Part shown: positions 41,315 to 53,010 of the stretch, piece after piece
Position numbering within the stretch: position 1 is the stretch's first letter
How the letters are laid out: each line of letters opens with the position of its first letter
NCBI GenBank assembly: GCA_002077065.1
Contig: NAJO01000032.1
Location: forward strand, 186,001 to 250,000
Direction of reading: 5' to 3'
Length of the DNA stretch: 64,000 bases
DNA from: Cryoendolithus antarcticus
Taxonomy: Eukaryota; Ascomycota; Dothideomycetes; Cladosporiales; Cladosporiaceae
The notes under the pieces: generated by a model
The model's input: the letters and a program-made list of their open reading frames with translations, nothing else
Told to the model about the DNA's origin: nothing
Database searches by the model: none
Made by a program: the position numbers and the translations under genes

Positions 41315-42897
41315 ATGCCAACCATGGCCATGCCACAGCAACCTGTTTCAACCGCCACCTATCCCACAGCTATCCTCCTGTCCGTCTTCGCTCTACTAAT
41401 CTTGCTCCTGATCATCCCGCCCATGCTCTGGCATGCCCGCAACAGGAACATCGGCGCCACCTCCCTCATTGCTTGGATTCTAATCCTCAATATCCAGATC
41501 GTTGTCAATGCCCTGATCTGGCGAAACGACAACACAAACTCCTGGTTCTCTGGCGCCGGCCTCTGCGATATTGAAGTCAAGATTCAAGTTGCCAGCGGCG
41601 TCGGCTTCCCCAGCAGCGCTGCTTGCGTGCTGAGAGCTTTGGCTGGGGTGATGGACACCGAGCGCACCAGCATGGGGAAGACAAGAGCGCAGAAGAAGAG
41701 AGGCTATGCAATTGACCTGCTGTGGTGCGTGGGCTCTCCAGCGCTGCAGATGCTGTTCCACTACGTTGTGCAGCCATCACGGTACTACATCTGGGGCATT
41801 TCTGGTTGCGTGCCGAGTGTGAGCAACAGCTGGGTGACAGACTTGCTCATCATTGCGCCACCGGTGGCGTGGGTGCTGGTTTGTGCAGTCTATGCCGGTA
41901 TGCTACCCATCCCCTTTGCTGTTCCTGGTACCGACACTGACCCTTCGCAGTCCTCATCCTAATCCGCCTCCACCGCTACCGCCGCAACTTCTCCACCCTC
42001 CTCGCAAACTCGAATACGAACACCTCTCGCTTCCTCCGTCTCTTCGTCCTCTGCATCTTCTGGCTACTCATATCGCTTCCGCTCCATGCTTTCATCCTGT
42101 ACACCCAGGCCTACATTCCACATGAGCCGTTCTCATGGTCCACACTTCACTCAGCTGGAAGCTGGAGCAAGGTCGAGATGACGCCCAGTGGGGGCACTGC
42201 AAGGTACATTGTCTACATCTGGCTCGGCAGTGGCGTGGCTGTGTTCATGTTCTTTGGCTGGGGTAGAGATGCGGCGAAGATGTATCGGCAGGGACTGATG
42301 GCTCTAGGCCTAGGCTACTTCTTCCCTGGGCTGAGAGATGCGAGATTGGGGGTCGGGAGGCAGCACTCGCTGGCCGGTACACTAAGGTCAGTCACAAGCA
42401 ACGCGAAACTGGTCTTCAAGCGTGGAAGTGGAGTCGATGGAGGTCACAAGTCCTGGATTTCTGGGTCCTCGTCCAGGGGCTCAAAATTCGATTCCACATG
42501 CAGCACTGACGCCGAGCCGATCTCGCCAAAGACCGCTGGCTTTCCGCCTGCTACTATCGAGGAGGAGGCACATCCGTCGCGCCAACCTACGGGCTCATCC
42601 TGGCTGCGTACTCCTGCTCAACATGATCTAGAAACCGGCACTCTGCCAGCCACTCGCTTCAAGCGGCTGAGGGCCGCATGGAAGACGCCTCGAGTGGAGA
42701 CCAAGGTAGTCGATCATGGCATCGCACTCAGTGAGCTCGCGCCGTCACAAGGTTCGGTGCGCTCCATGGTGGAGTCTGTGCCGCGCTCGATACACATGGT
42801 AGGCGGCAAGTCTGTGGTGGTCGTTCGGAAGGAGGTGAGGCAGGGCAGTGCAAGGCTTGAGGGCGAAGACGTGCGAGCGGCTCCTGGGAGCGAGTGA
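41315..42897 (+). CDS. ste3: STE3-type (a-factor) pheromone receptor
   Basis: Two exons (41315-41897, 41951-42897), 509 aa. Seven hydrophobic spans are visible, starting AILLSVFALLILLLIIPPMLW and followed by the class D2 landmarks HARNRNIGATSLIAWILILN, WSGAG-like SWFSGAGLCDIEVKI, CVLRAL and YAIDLLWCVGSPALQMLFHYVVQPSRYYIWGISGCVPS. The last block is highly characteristic of Ste3/PreA/Pre-1 receptors. The long cytosolic tail (about 200 aa) is Ser/Thr- and basic-rich. Role: sensing the lipopeptide mating pheromone and signalling through a heterotrimeric G protein. The 53-nt intron lies in TM5. No pheromone precursor gene was seen nearby. Confidence 0.93.
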
Positions 42898-43509
42898 GCC
42901 CACAATGAATTGAGAGACTGGAGCGTGAAAGCTTAGGTCATTTGGGGATACATGTTGGACGCTGGAGTCCTACGCGGAATTGGTCAGCAGGGACGGCCAT
43001 ACATAAGCCTGCTGGATGAAGGTTGACGAGCCCGCTCGCAGACTCAGGGACCAGGTGTAGCCCAGTTGCGTATCCGAAACGTCCCACTTGAAGTGTGCAA
43101 TCCTGGAAGCTGTTGTATGTCAAGTTTTCTCCAACTTCTGTGCGAGCAGCTTGTGTGTCCATAATCATCTCCATGAAGCCTAATGTCCGAATCCGTGAAC
43201 TGTCCAGTGATGTCCGACTTTACTCCTTCACTTTCCTACATTGACCTCCGAAATTCGTGCTCGTGGTTCCGGACTTATCTGTACATCCATACCTACTGAG
43301 CCAATACTTAGTTGATGCGGTCACGTCTAGCCTGCATTGCTGCCTGACTGCGAGGTCGTGACTTCCCTTCACAGCCTTTCATGATCAACTGAGCGTAGAG
43401 TCAATGGAGCCACCTACACTGCTGAACACGGCTGATGAATTCGCGTTGTATCGATGATCGGTAGATGACACGACCGGCAGCGGAATGATCACGCTCCACA
43501 ACCAACATC
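42898..43509. other. Intergenic, 0.6 kb
   Basis: Between the STE3 and ZUP1-like genes, same orientation. Only small frames; likely 3' UTR and promoter. Confidence 0.4.
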
Positions 43510-44985
43510 ATGTCTACGACCTGCCCGTTCGCGTGCGGCTACAAATCCGATGATGGCTACGCTTTGCAATTCCACATCGAGGAACATCACACCGAGAACT
43601 CGCCCTTCATCACAAATGACAGACCCTCTCTGCCTAAGAGAACGAAGTTCAACGATCGCCTGATCGACGACATCAGGCCTTCTGAAAGTGGCGCTCAACG
43701 GAGAGAATCGGAATGGTTCAAGTGTACCAGACCTGGCTGCGGCGAATACGTTGCCTTGTTCGACGTCGACGAGCATCTGGCAATCCACGAATCGATCGCT
43801 ACAATCGATACAGATGAGCAGCAGTCAACGACAGACAGTCACAGCACTTCATCACGGACTACGGTCACCACGAAACGGCACAGTGAATCAACTCGCAAGA
43901 AGCTCACGAAACATGAACCTCCCAAGCAAAGTACCGGTATCATGCGATACTTCATGGGCACTTCATCTGGCAGCATGCCTCTCCTCAACCCTCTGAAGCA
44001 TCATAAACCAGCAGGTAGACTCGGCCCGAAGGATCTGGGCCCACACGCCTTCGAGAAGGCGATGCCGGCCAATGTCCGCCGGGATCTCGAAAACAACGCT
44101 CGTCCAAGGTCAGAGAACCGCATCGGCATCGATGGCAAGCTCGTTCGCAAGATGTACGTTCCCAACGAAACACCACGCTTAGTCCCGATTCTGGCAGACT
44201 TGAGTGACCTGGACCACAATATTGCAACGGCCTACTACTGCGATGAACATGTCAAGCATGTCCACAAGCTAAGTACTGACGGTAACTTTTGTGGATTCTG
44301 GAATATTCAAATGCTTCTCACACATATCTATGCTGTCTCGTCACGGCGTGAGAATCGGGAGCTGCCTCTACCGAATATCTTGCGCATGCAAGACACCATC
44401 GAAGCAGCCTGGAATGCTGGCATCGGCACTCACGGCCGCGTTGAGACAGGCGGCATCCGCAACACTCGGAAGTGGATAGGCACGCAAGAAGCAGCAGCCT
44501 ATCTGCAGCAGATCGAGCATGGAGTCACAGCGCTGTCGTTCAAGAGCACGAAGAGCTCGAGAGACCCGCCAGCCTGTGTCCAGTTGCTCGACTACATCGA
44601 AGCGTACTTCCTCTCCGGGCGCGATGCAGCGAGCAGGTACGGTTCTTCGTACGTCACCGAGCTGCCGCCAATATACTTCCAGCGAGCGGGTCATTCGATG
44701 ACCATCGTCGGGCTCGAGCGGCGTGTGGATGGAGATCGTAATCTGATCTTGTTCGATCCGAGTTTCGCAACCAGTAGCGGGATGCTGAGACTTGTTGATG
44801 GAAAGGTGGCGCATGCTAGGATCGAGACGTTGATGGCGGCGTATCGGAAGGATGTGGGAAAGCTGGAGCACTGGGATGAATTCGAGATCTTGATGTAAGT
44901 CACAACCAGATTGGCTGGTCAGGGTGTCCGAAGCTGACTCTCAATTCGCAGACCACAGGCGCAGGACGAGTCCGGCGTGCGATGA
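43510..44985 (+). CDS. ZUP1/ZUFSP (Mug105-type) deubiquitinase, peptidase C78
   Basis: Two exons (43510-44894, 44952-44985), 472 aa. Two N-terminal C2H2 fingers (CPFACGYKSDDGYALQFHIEEHH and CTRPGCGEYVALFDVDEHLAIH) are followed by a basic Ser/Thr linker. The C78 protease domain then shows Cys in TDGNFCGFWNIQMLL, His in RAGHSMTIVGLE and Asp in LFDPS. This order matches ZUP1/ZUFSP, a K63-linkage-selective deubiquitinase acting in genome maintenance; the S. pombe relative is Mug105. Exon 2 adds only about ten residues after EFEIL, with clean GTAAGT...GCAG splice sites. Confidence 0.9.
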
Positions 44986-45679
44986 GGTCCAGCAATGGTA
45001 ATTCATCAGGAGGCCGAGCGCGCTCTCATGCTAAATGCAAACGCATACCAGAGGTTTGCTCTGACCGCCGGTCCACAACACCATTATCCTCAACGAGATG
45101 CGAACTCTCGCAAGACTGGGCACATGATATTTTGGGCGCGGATGCACCGTGCAGGTTCTTGCTTCACCGGTCGGACTCATGTGGGTCGCCGGCCCACCGG
45201 ACGTAGCATTCGCTTCTTTGATCGTCGCCTAAATTCAGCGACTCAGCGGCGTCGGTCAGTCAGAGACGTCAAGCACGGCTGGGGTGCTTGATCAAAGCAC
45301 AAAAGCAATGCAAGCCTCACCGAGACCGCATGCATTTGGAATGCAGCGCACTTCTGACACCATCGCACCCTCAATTCCCGCCGTGGCGACTGCTCACACA
45401 GCGTCTGCGGCCTCCCATCTCCAGCGCTCAGACTCTAGCTTATCCATAGCAAAACCTTTCGTCCAGCTCTGTGCTGCCGCCGAGTGTGCCTCCCAGTCTG
45501 CTATTCGTCAGTGTCGGTTCGGTAGCGAGATGGCCGCAACATACCAGTCTCGTGCCTCTCGCTCGCCCTACCTCCCGCACTTGGAGCAGTTGTGAAGTAC
45601 TTCTTCGCGTCCTCCACATGTGCAGCGTCGACCTCTGCTCACATTGTCAGCCCTTCTATCCCGACTCTACGCGTCCTCT
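44986..45679. other. Intergenic, 0.7 kb
   Basis: Convergent 3' region between ZUP1-like (plus) and the orphan gene (minus). A 103-codon plus-strand frame at 45284 starts with a non-ATG codon and has no domain; it is not called. Confidence 0.4.
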
Positions 45680-46189
45680 TCACTCATACTGACCTCGCTC
45701 CATCGCATCCTCAAGCATCTCCTCACTCCTGCGAATATCCGCAAACGCCCCATCCATGCCATAGTCTTTCAAATATCCCCCATCAGCCCTCCTCTTCACA
45801 AACTCCTCATCCTCGCTTTTCCCCTTCTGCACCCTCGTGTACTTTCCCTCCGGACTCCCATGCCTTCCTCTCACCGGCCTTGCCTGTCGCTGCTTGACCA
45901 ATTGTTGTGAAGCCGTGAGCTCATCTTCCTCAGTCTCGTCGGCAAGCACATCGCTTTCGAAGGAGGGTGTTGCGCGGTTCGGCGGTCGGCGCGAGAGGTT
46001 CGGCGCGAAGAGCCCTGCTTGTTGGCGGGATCGTGATGTTGCGGTGCTCGAGGTGGAGCGTGAGGGTTGTTGGGTTCGCAGGTTGTGGGCTGTTGTTGCT
46101 GCTGAGGCGAAGGAAGTCGCGGGGCGGGTTGTTCCTGCTGTTGCTTCGGCGAAGGGATCGTGAGGTACGCGTGAGGGTGGCATGGTCAT
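45680..46189 (-). CDS. Hypothetical small disordered protein
   Basis: Intronless, 169 aa, ATG at 46189 (a second Met at 46183). The N-terminal half is Ser/Thr/Arg/Gln-rich and disordered. The C-terminal part is charged and probably helical: LVKQRQARPVRGRHGSPEGKYTRVQKGKSEDEEFVKRRADGG...RRSEEMLEDAMERGQYE. No known domain. Codon usage and the clear change in composition along the chain support a real gene, but the family is unknown. Confidence 0.5.
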   Translation of the reverse strand: MTMPPSRVPHDPFAEATAGTTRPATSFASAATTAHNLRTQQPSRSTSSTATSRSRQQAGLFAPNLSRRPPNRATPSFESDVLADETEEDELTASQQLVKQRQARPVRGRHGSPEGKYTRVQKGKSEDEEFVKRRADGGYLKDYGMDGAFADIRRSEEMLEDAMERGQYE

Positions 46190-48801
46190 GAAAGTGTTGG
46201 AGGTGGCTTCGGTGGAGGGGAATTGAGGATGTATACATTTGTTCTGTGTTCACTCACTGTCGCGGCATAAACGCCCACGATGTCCAGCCCTGACTGCACC
46301 ATGATGGCGTCCTCGCCGTCTACGTGAGACATCATGCGGGGCTTTGGTCAAATTGCATGTTTCCTCATCGACGTTGTAGCCCTTCTCAAATGGATGGACC
46401 TTGAGCGGATGAAGACCATTCGTGTGCGATCGCCGCCATAACGCCTGTCGCTTCTCGCCTATGCAAGCCGGTCTCTTCTCCAAGCGCCTGCAGAGCAGAC
46501 TCGTGATGAAAAGGTATTTGCGTCACAAGGCGGTAGTGTAAGGCCAAGGACACGGTGCGAGGATGCTGTGAGCAAGCTCAGGGAGCACCAAGCGAGTGCG
46601 AAAAATAAGGATAATCGTAAATCGACCGTAGTCGAGTTTCAGCGATTAAACTGAAAAGAACAGATACTACACTTGATCTGCTTGCTATTAGCGATGGCTC
46701 GGTGTGATGAAAAGGGAAAGGGTACGTACCTAAGCCAAAAGGCAAAGAGAGCTTTCGAGAGAAGAGGAGGGTGAGGAAATTCCAATACTTAAACCCGCGC
46801 AGAACGAGCCAAGGCGCTAGCAAGCGAGCGCGGGACGTCGGGAAGCAGAGATAACTGATGCCTCAGGATGAGCAGATGCGAAGGGCATGTATGGTCAGTG
46901 CCCTGCGCTCGATCGGGAAAGAGCCAAGCAGTCACGTGGTAAGCTGCGCCAGCATCGATGTCCGATCTTGACGGCGAGGACTGGAGATGATGATATCTCG
47001 GGTGCTAAGGGGAGACTGTGATCCTGTGTAATACATGGTGTTGTGCATTGTATCATATCTCGGGTGCACCATGGCGTTTGATATTGTAGGTAACTATCGC
47101 GGCAAGGCTGACAGGGAGCTGAGCCCTAACAATCTTTCTCAACTGAACCTGCATGATTGAAAGGGAAAGGCAGCAAGCCAGAAGAGGGATTAGAGGAACA
47201 TGCAGAGCGAACGATATCTATAAGAGGAGTGATCGAGCGAGGCACATGCAAATCGGTTAGGGACAAGTGCGTGAAAGCGTGCAAGACCTATGTATCTATT
47301 ACGCACACTGAATTCCATGCCACTCTGACGACATGTTCGTATGAAAGCAGTGGGCTACAGATGAGGTGAGGTCCATGCCAAGCCCACCGCTGTATTCGAC
47401 CTCCACCTGCCAGTTTGACATCCGTCAGCGGCATGTCATTCATCAACATCTACCATCATTTATTAAACAGTACATGCCATCACTGGCCAGACCTATACAT
47501 GTCACCGACATACCGCCGGATCTCGGTCAGCACCATAACCAACATCTAGTTCGCAGGCACGCGGTATGCACACCATCATGCAAGCCACGATACACTTGTG
47601 GAGTTAGTAGGCGACGCCTGTCTGATTGGTCGACCACCCCCTCCAACGTGATGAAACAACCCATCAGGTAAGCGTGGGTGTGGCTGCGCCGGATGGGTGG
47701 GGGCACATTACGGATGTGGGATGACCTTGGCTTTGGAGATCATCTGGGGATGTCGTCAAATGCAGCCCGACACGGTGGTACAGCTGACTAGCCGTGCAGT
47801 GAGCGCGTGGAGGGTGAGAGTACAATCTCTGCTCTGGCAGAACTGCATGAATGGTAACGTCTTGTACTACGCATCAACTATCATTGGCCGCGAATGCTGC
47901 TATCGAAGCAGATCACCGAGCGGGGACTGCCCTTTGCCGCGGCGGCTCATCTCGCACGGCACCTGGCGATATGGATCCGCATGTTCGGCAGCACTCACCA
48001 TCAGCCTCCTCCCCACGCTGTCGGCCTGTTGCGATCCTGGTGATGCAGTAGTCATTACACTCGCAGAGACGCCTTCAACGCTCGAATGTCAAGGTCAGGG
48101 CTGTACATGTCGTCTTCGGACCGATCGGACTGTTCCTACACCAGCTTTGGTGATTCAGGTTCTGCGTCTACCCTACATGTGCAGTCTGCTGCTTGCTGGC
48201 TGCACGTGCGGGCAGAGAGCCTTCCCTGCCGGCACCCGCAACCTACGGCTACACATCTCCACTGCATGGCGCTTGCCAAAGGTTGTTCACCCGTCATGGT
48301 GAAGCGACATCGCGATCTACTTCCAGGGTGCCGCTGCACACTCGCCAAACTATAGTTTAGCCCGTACTGGCACCGCGTGCTAGCTCCTCGCTTCTGCAGT
48401 GGACCACAGTCAACGCCGCATTGGCTACCCGGCGGGATGATAGTAGGCCTTCTCCGCCCTGCGTTACGTCCGACCTGGTGCGCGTTCAGGTCGAGCGCGT
48501 GGGAGCCTTGCGAAAGTCAAAGAGCTTGCAAACGGTCGAGAGGTGTGCAGGACAGACCGGGTAGTGTTGACATTTCTTACGTATATCTCCTTTGCACATC
48601 CCTTCTGTGGCTGAGTGTCACCCGCGTCTTTCGTTTGAAGATGTTCGTTCAAAGCCGCGTACATATCCGTGTTCAGTTTGAAGGGACCATTGGCAGACTG
48701 CTACTCTCCTCTATGTCGAGAGATTGACACTGGCCACCACGGAAACGAACACCATAATCGATCTCGCCTTATTCAAGTAGCGTTGCCGCGCATTGCTCGA
48801 T
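46190..48801. promoter_or_regulatory. Long 5' region of the AZF1-like gene (2.6 kb)
   Basis: No gene supported on either strand. A 13-bp direct repeat, ATATCTCGGGTGC, occurs at 46993-47005 and again at 47055-47067, 62 bp apart. Long upstream regions with long 5' leaders are common for fungal developmental regulators; that reading is inference. Confidence 0.4.
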
Positions 48802-50088
48802 ATGAGCTCCAACCAACAAATGGACATCATGCAACAACGACAGCCACGCTCACACCGCAACACTTTCAATAACATTGACCCGATGTCTGCGTACTCCACG
48901 CCGTTCCGACCGGACTTCAATGCTGTCGCTGCCGCCGCGTCTGCCTCTTTGTCGTCGCTCGCCTATCAACAGCAATACAGCCAATACCAATGCGGCCCAG
49001 CTACAATGGCACCCTGCGATATTTTCAATACGAACCTTCACCTGGATACATCGTTCAGTGACGGCAACGGGCTCCTACCAAACAGCATGCCCAATGTGGC
49101 AACCTTTGGATCATTGACATGGCCGACTGCAGCTATGCCACACGCAATGGCGGCACCCAGCGCATCGACGATGAGGACGTTCAAGTACAGCTCCTTCAAC
49201 GCCGAACCGTACATCAAGGTCGAAGAGGATCTGCAAGTACAACCATCGCAGCTCTTGTACGACTCTTCAGCGTTTGCCTCTTCGCCTGAGGCATACAGCC
49301 CCACAGAGAGCTCCGATGACTGCAAGCCTGTCGTCTTCAGCACCGACATCGACACCCTGATGCGTACGATCCAGGACAAGCAGCATAACGGAAGTCCTAG
49401 GAGCTTCTCGTCGACTTCGGCAGATTCCGCGCCTGTCTCCCCAACCAAGCAACGAAAGCGATATCAGTGCGATGTACCCGGCTGTGCCAAAGCGTTCTAC
49501 CAGAAGACACACCTAGAGATCCACACCCGAGCTCACACCGGAGTCAAGCCTTTCCTCTGCAAGGAACCAACATGCGGACAACGCTTCAGCCAACTCGGCA
49601 ATCTCAAGACCCACGAACGACGACACACGGGAGAGCGACCTTATGAATGCGACATTTGCCACAAGACGTTCGCCCAACACGGCAACGTACGTGCGCACAA
49701 GATCGTGCATACAGCAGCGAAGCCGTTCACGTGCAAGCTGGACGACTGTAATAAGCAGTTCACACAGTTGGGTAACCTCAAGTCGCATCAAAATAAGTTT
49801 CATGTTGAGACAATTCGAAGGCTGAAGCTGCGGTTCGAGAACATCAAAGCTGGGGACCGTGTCGAGAACTGGGAGAAGGAGATGTGGGAGTACTTTGGAA
49901 GTCTGTACAAGAACTGCAACAAAGGAATCAAGGGGAGAGGCAAAGACCGACGAATCAGCAGCGTTATGGCATCAACTTCGAACACCGGTACTGGACTGAT
50001 GAGTCGGCGGCACAGTCTGGTGAGCGCTGCTTCTTCGCGAAGCAGTGGTGGTGGTAGCGCGGAGAAGGCTCCGGGGTCGATGGCCTGA
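48802..50088 (+). CDS. azf1: C2H2 zinc-finger transcription factor, AZF1-like
   Basis: Intronless, about 428 aa from ATG 48802. The N-terminal 215 residues are Gln/Ser/Ala-rich, an activation-type region. Four C2H2 fingers are in tandem (about residues 220-340): [73 protein letters not shown] and [26 protein letters not shown]. TGxKP/TGERP linkers join the first three. The QLGNLK-type recognition helices and the [14 protein letters not shown] extension are those of Azf1 relatives, nuclear factors linked to glucose response and cell-wall or growth control. Target genes cannot be inferred here. Confidence 0.9.
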   Translation: MSSNQQMDIMQQRQPRSHRNTFNNIDPMSAYSTPFRPDFNAVAAAASASLSSLAYQQQYSQYQCGPATMAPCDIFNTNLHLDTSFSDGNGLLPNSMPNVATFGSLTWPTAAMPHAMAAPSASTMRTFKYSSFNAEPYIKVEEDLQVQPSQLLYDSSAFASSPEAYSPTESSDDCKPVVFSTDIDTLMRTIQDKQHNGSPRSFSSTSADSAPVSPTKQRKRYQCDVPGCAKAFYQKTHLEIHTRAHTGVKPFLCKEPTCGQRFSQLGNLKTHERRHTGERPYECDICHKTFAQHGNVRAHKIVHTAAKPFTCKLDDCNKQFTQLGNLKSHQNKFHVETIRRLKLRFENIKAGDRVENWEKEMWEYFGSLYKNCNKGIKGRGKDRRISSVMASTSNTGTGLMSRRHSLVSAASSRSSGGGSAEKAPGSMA

Positions 50089-53010
50089 CATCTTGTAGGA
50101 GCGACTGGTGGCTTGCGCGGCTGTGTGCACAGTAGCACGTCGCTTTCGAAAGCATTGTAATGCCTTTGCACGATACCCACGTCGTCAATCGGCGGTATAT
50201 AACTTGTACATAGCACCTTCTGCATGCCCTCTACCGCTCTCGCAACATTGCGCCTCGCAAACAATCACAAGGACCATGATCTGTAGAATCTGTAGAATGT
50301 GGCAGTAGATCTCGCGTGGCAGCCACTTCACATGATCCGATATTGGAGAACGCCGGCGTTATCGCGAAACTCACTCCTCATTGTCAAGGCGCGGAAGATT
50401 TCCCCGATCATGGAGTGGAAAGCGTATCTTTCGCCGCAGTCGAGCCTATTGTAATATTACTCGTTCGAAGTCTGAGTTGGCTTCAGTCAGATATACTTTG
50501 GTGTAGGTTGCACCTCTTCGTGAACCCGGGTGTCGGGCTCTCCTCTGTCAATCTCTTCTACATTTTGCGTGCAAGTATTGAAGCCGAAATCGCAGCGCGT
50601 TGAGAGAGACGGCTCGTCAGCTACCTTGCCTCATGCGATCGATCACACAGTCAGACTGATGAATCGCACTTCCCTCCGTCATCTCCTCAACAATCCCACC
50701 AGCCCACACCTCGTCGCCAACAATCACTCTCGCAGCCCATCTAATCATGACGATCATGAGACGTCCATATTCCCAAGCCAATCCACCCAACCCCTCGGTG
50801 CTTTAGCCTGATTACGGCTCACAGCATGCTGCCTTCACCGTGCAGCATCGATATGGGGAGCGCACCCACGCTGTCATGTGAGTGGTTCGCAGCGCTCCGA
50901 CAGCTCGGTACTCTCGCCTGATCTGCAGATGGGTATCTTGTAAAGATCATCATTGACGTGCGGGAACTCTGTGCGAGTCAGCTACTGTGGAGAGTCTGAG
51001 CAATGGCCGGGACGGCTATGCTGATGGCCAGCCGTCGAAACCGAGATCTCACTGATCCTCACAGACTGTGATGGAGATCTCGTTGAGAGATCGCGGTATT
51101 TGAGTACCTACCTTAGACAGACAAGTGACGGAGATGTCGAGAGCTGTGGCTGTGCAAGCGGAAAGCGCGGGATGCGATTCCAGGTGCATCCCGTCCTTTT
51201 CAACGTCACCCACGCTGCTCTTCGTTGTGCCTTGTCATGCACACGCAAACGCCATGCATATACGGATGTGATCCCCATCTCCGCCGGTCGATGGAGTGCT
51301 TGGGCTTTGGTGACTACCGTGGTCGTGCTCGTGGGACCATCGGAAGAGACACGATGTGGAAGCTGACGGCGACGTGCGACCGCCAACCTCTGCTCGAGCC
51401 CACGGGATGATTCTATCTTCAGCAGAGTCAGCGGACACGACGACGAGTCTCGCTCGAGTCCACGAGCACGTTGTCGAGAAATCGGAGGCGACCGTGGGTG
51501 ACCTCGACAGCGGTGTTGCCACGACCGACCGGTCGCAAACCATCCACGGAAATTGATCACATGGTTCGCCTCGACCAGATCCGCAGTCAGTGGATTCAGG
51601 TACTCACCGACTCCTTTCTCCAAGCGTTTCTGGCAATTATCAGTCGCCACGCCTTCTCTGGAAGCGTGTTGAGATCACCACGTGTCAAGACACTCACTCG
51701 GACTGCGTGAATGAGCGCTCATGTCGACAAGTCTCGGTGGTTCGACCCAAGCGTATTGACGTATCTCACTAGACTGATGATTAGACTGCTCTGCGATCTC
51801 GAGGCAGCTCACTCCACTGGGAGACTTGTGTAAAGTGCGTCTCTCGGAAGACTGCCAGTTCTTGCACACTTGACTCTTTTCCTCGTTCAGTTGGGCATGT
51901 AGTCATGGGGCTGGCCTCTCGTTCTTCTTGGCGATTTTGAAGCCTTGCTTCGGAAGCGCAATAGTACGCGATGATATTTTGCTACTGCACGATGTTCACA
52001 CAGCTGGTTGAGCCGTGTGGTGCATGAGATTTGCAGAAGACCTCGAGTACGTGAGTGTGATCGCCCAGTGGCGAGACCTCTCTGCTAGGCAGAACACGCG
52101 CGTCATGGCGACTACGTATCAGATGTGGTAGGTTCGGATGTGCGTGGACTTCATAGACGAGCAGCGATAGAATCCAATTCCAGTTATCAATACGAATATC
52201 TCGTCGAATCGTGCCCAGAACATGGATAATAGATGATCTCAAGGTCTGCGAGGCGGGGTGACGCTGCAGAACGAGGACTGTCGGGTCTCATCAGCCATAG
52301 CGACAAGTGCTGTGGTCTGGTCCGTCAGAAGTTCAAGAACAGTCTCTAAGGTAGATGGTAGAGGTATCAACTCTCGTCCGGTGCGGTGCACAGACTGCGT
52401 TTTACGATTACCCTAATATCGTCTCATCAATGCGGAGATAGGCCAGACAGGCGAACGTAACTCTCAATTGGCCCAATGGCCGATAACGAGGAAGGTCGTG
52501 AATTTCTGATGGAAGTCTACTCTAGAATACATGGCTTGGCACTGCGACGAATGGAAGTTGCTCCCGAAACAAATGTGGAGTGAGGATCGCGTGCGCGCCT
52601 CGGCCCGGCAGCATAACCTTGTCGGTGGCTTGCAGATGTGGAGTTCTGCACTCTGGTAAGGTGACAAGGATGCTGAGCACAAACGGTCGCGAGGCAAGCC
52701 TTATATTCCCGGATCAGCCGCCGTCGTTTCCTCCGCCTTCCAAGGTAACACCAACCGCGCCGCCTGACGAGATCATCTTGCGAACATCAACAACACCAGG
52801 ACACTGACTGCGCATCATTGATAGCAGTGCTGCCGGAGCACGTGCTAGCTATTCGAGGTACACGGGAAGCAGGAGAGCGAGCGCAATAACAGGGCTAGAA
52901 CAACCGGCGTCGCCTGTGAAGTCGCCATAGCACGGCGACCAGACCAGGGCGGAGGTCGCTCTGTACGAGCCTGGCCTAGCAACCCCGAAACGATCGAAGC
53001 AGAACCAAAT
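50089..53010. promoter_or_regulatory. Gene-poor 2.9-kb stretch upstream of TUP1
   Basis: Contains the AZF1-like 3' UTR and the TUP1 promoter. Frames of up to 180 codons occur on the minus strand (for example 51650-51108) but lack domains and have overlapping rivals in other frames. I see no RNA gene or repeat. Confidence 0.4.

Noticed and set aside
51108..51650. 180-codon minus-strand frame upstream of TUP1
   Set aside because: No domain, no splice support and overlapping frames of similar length.
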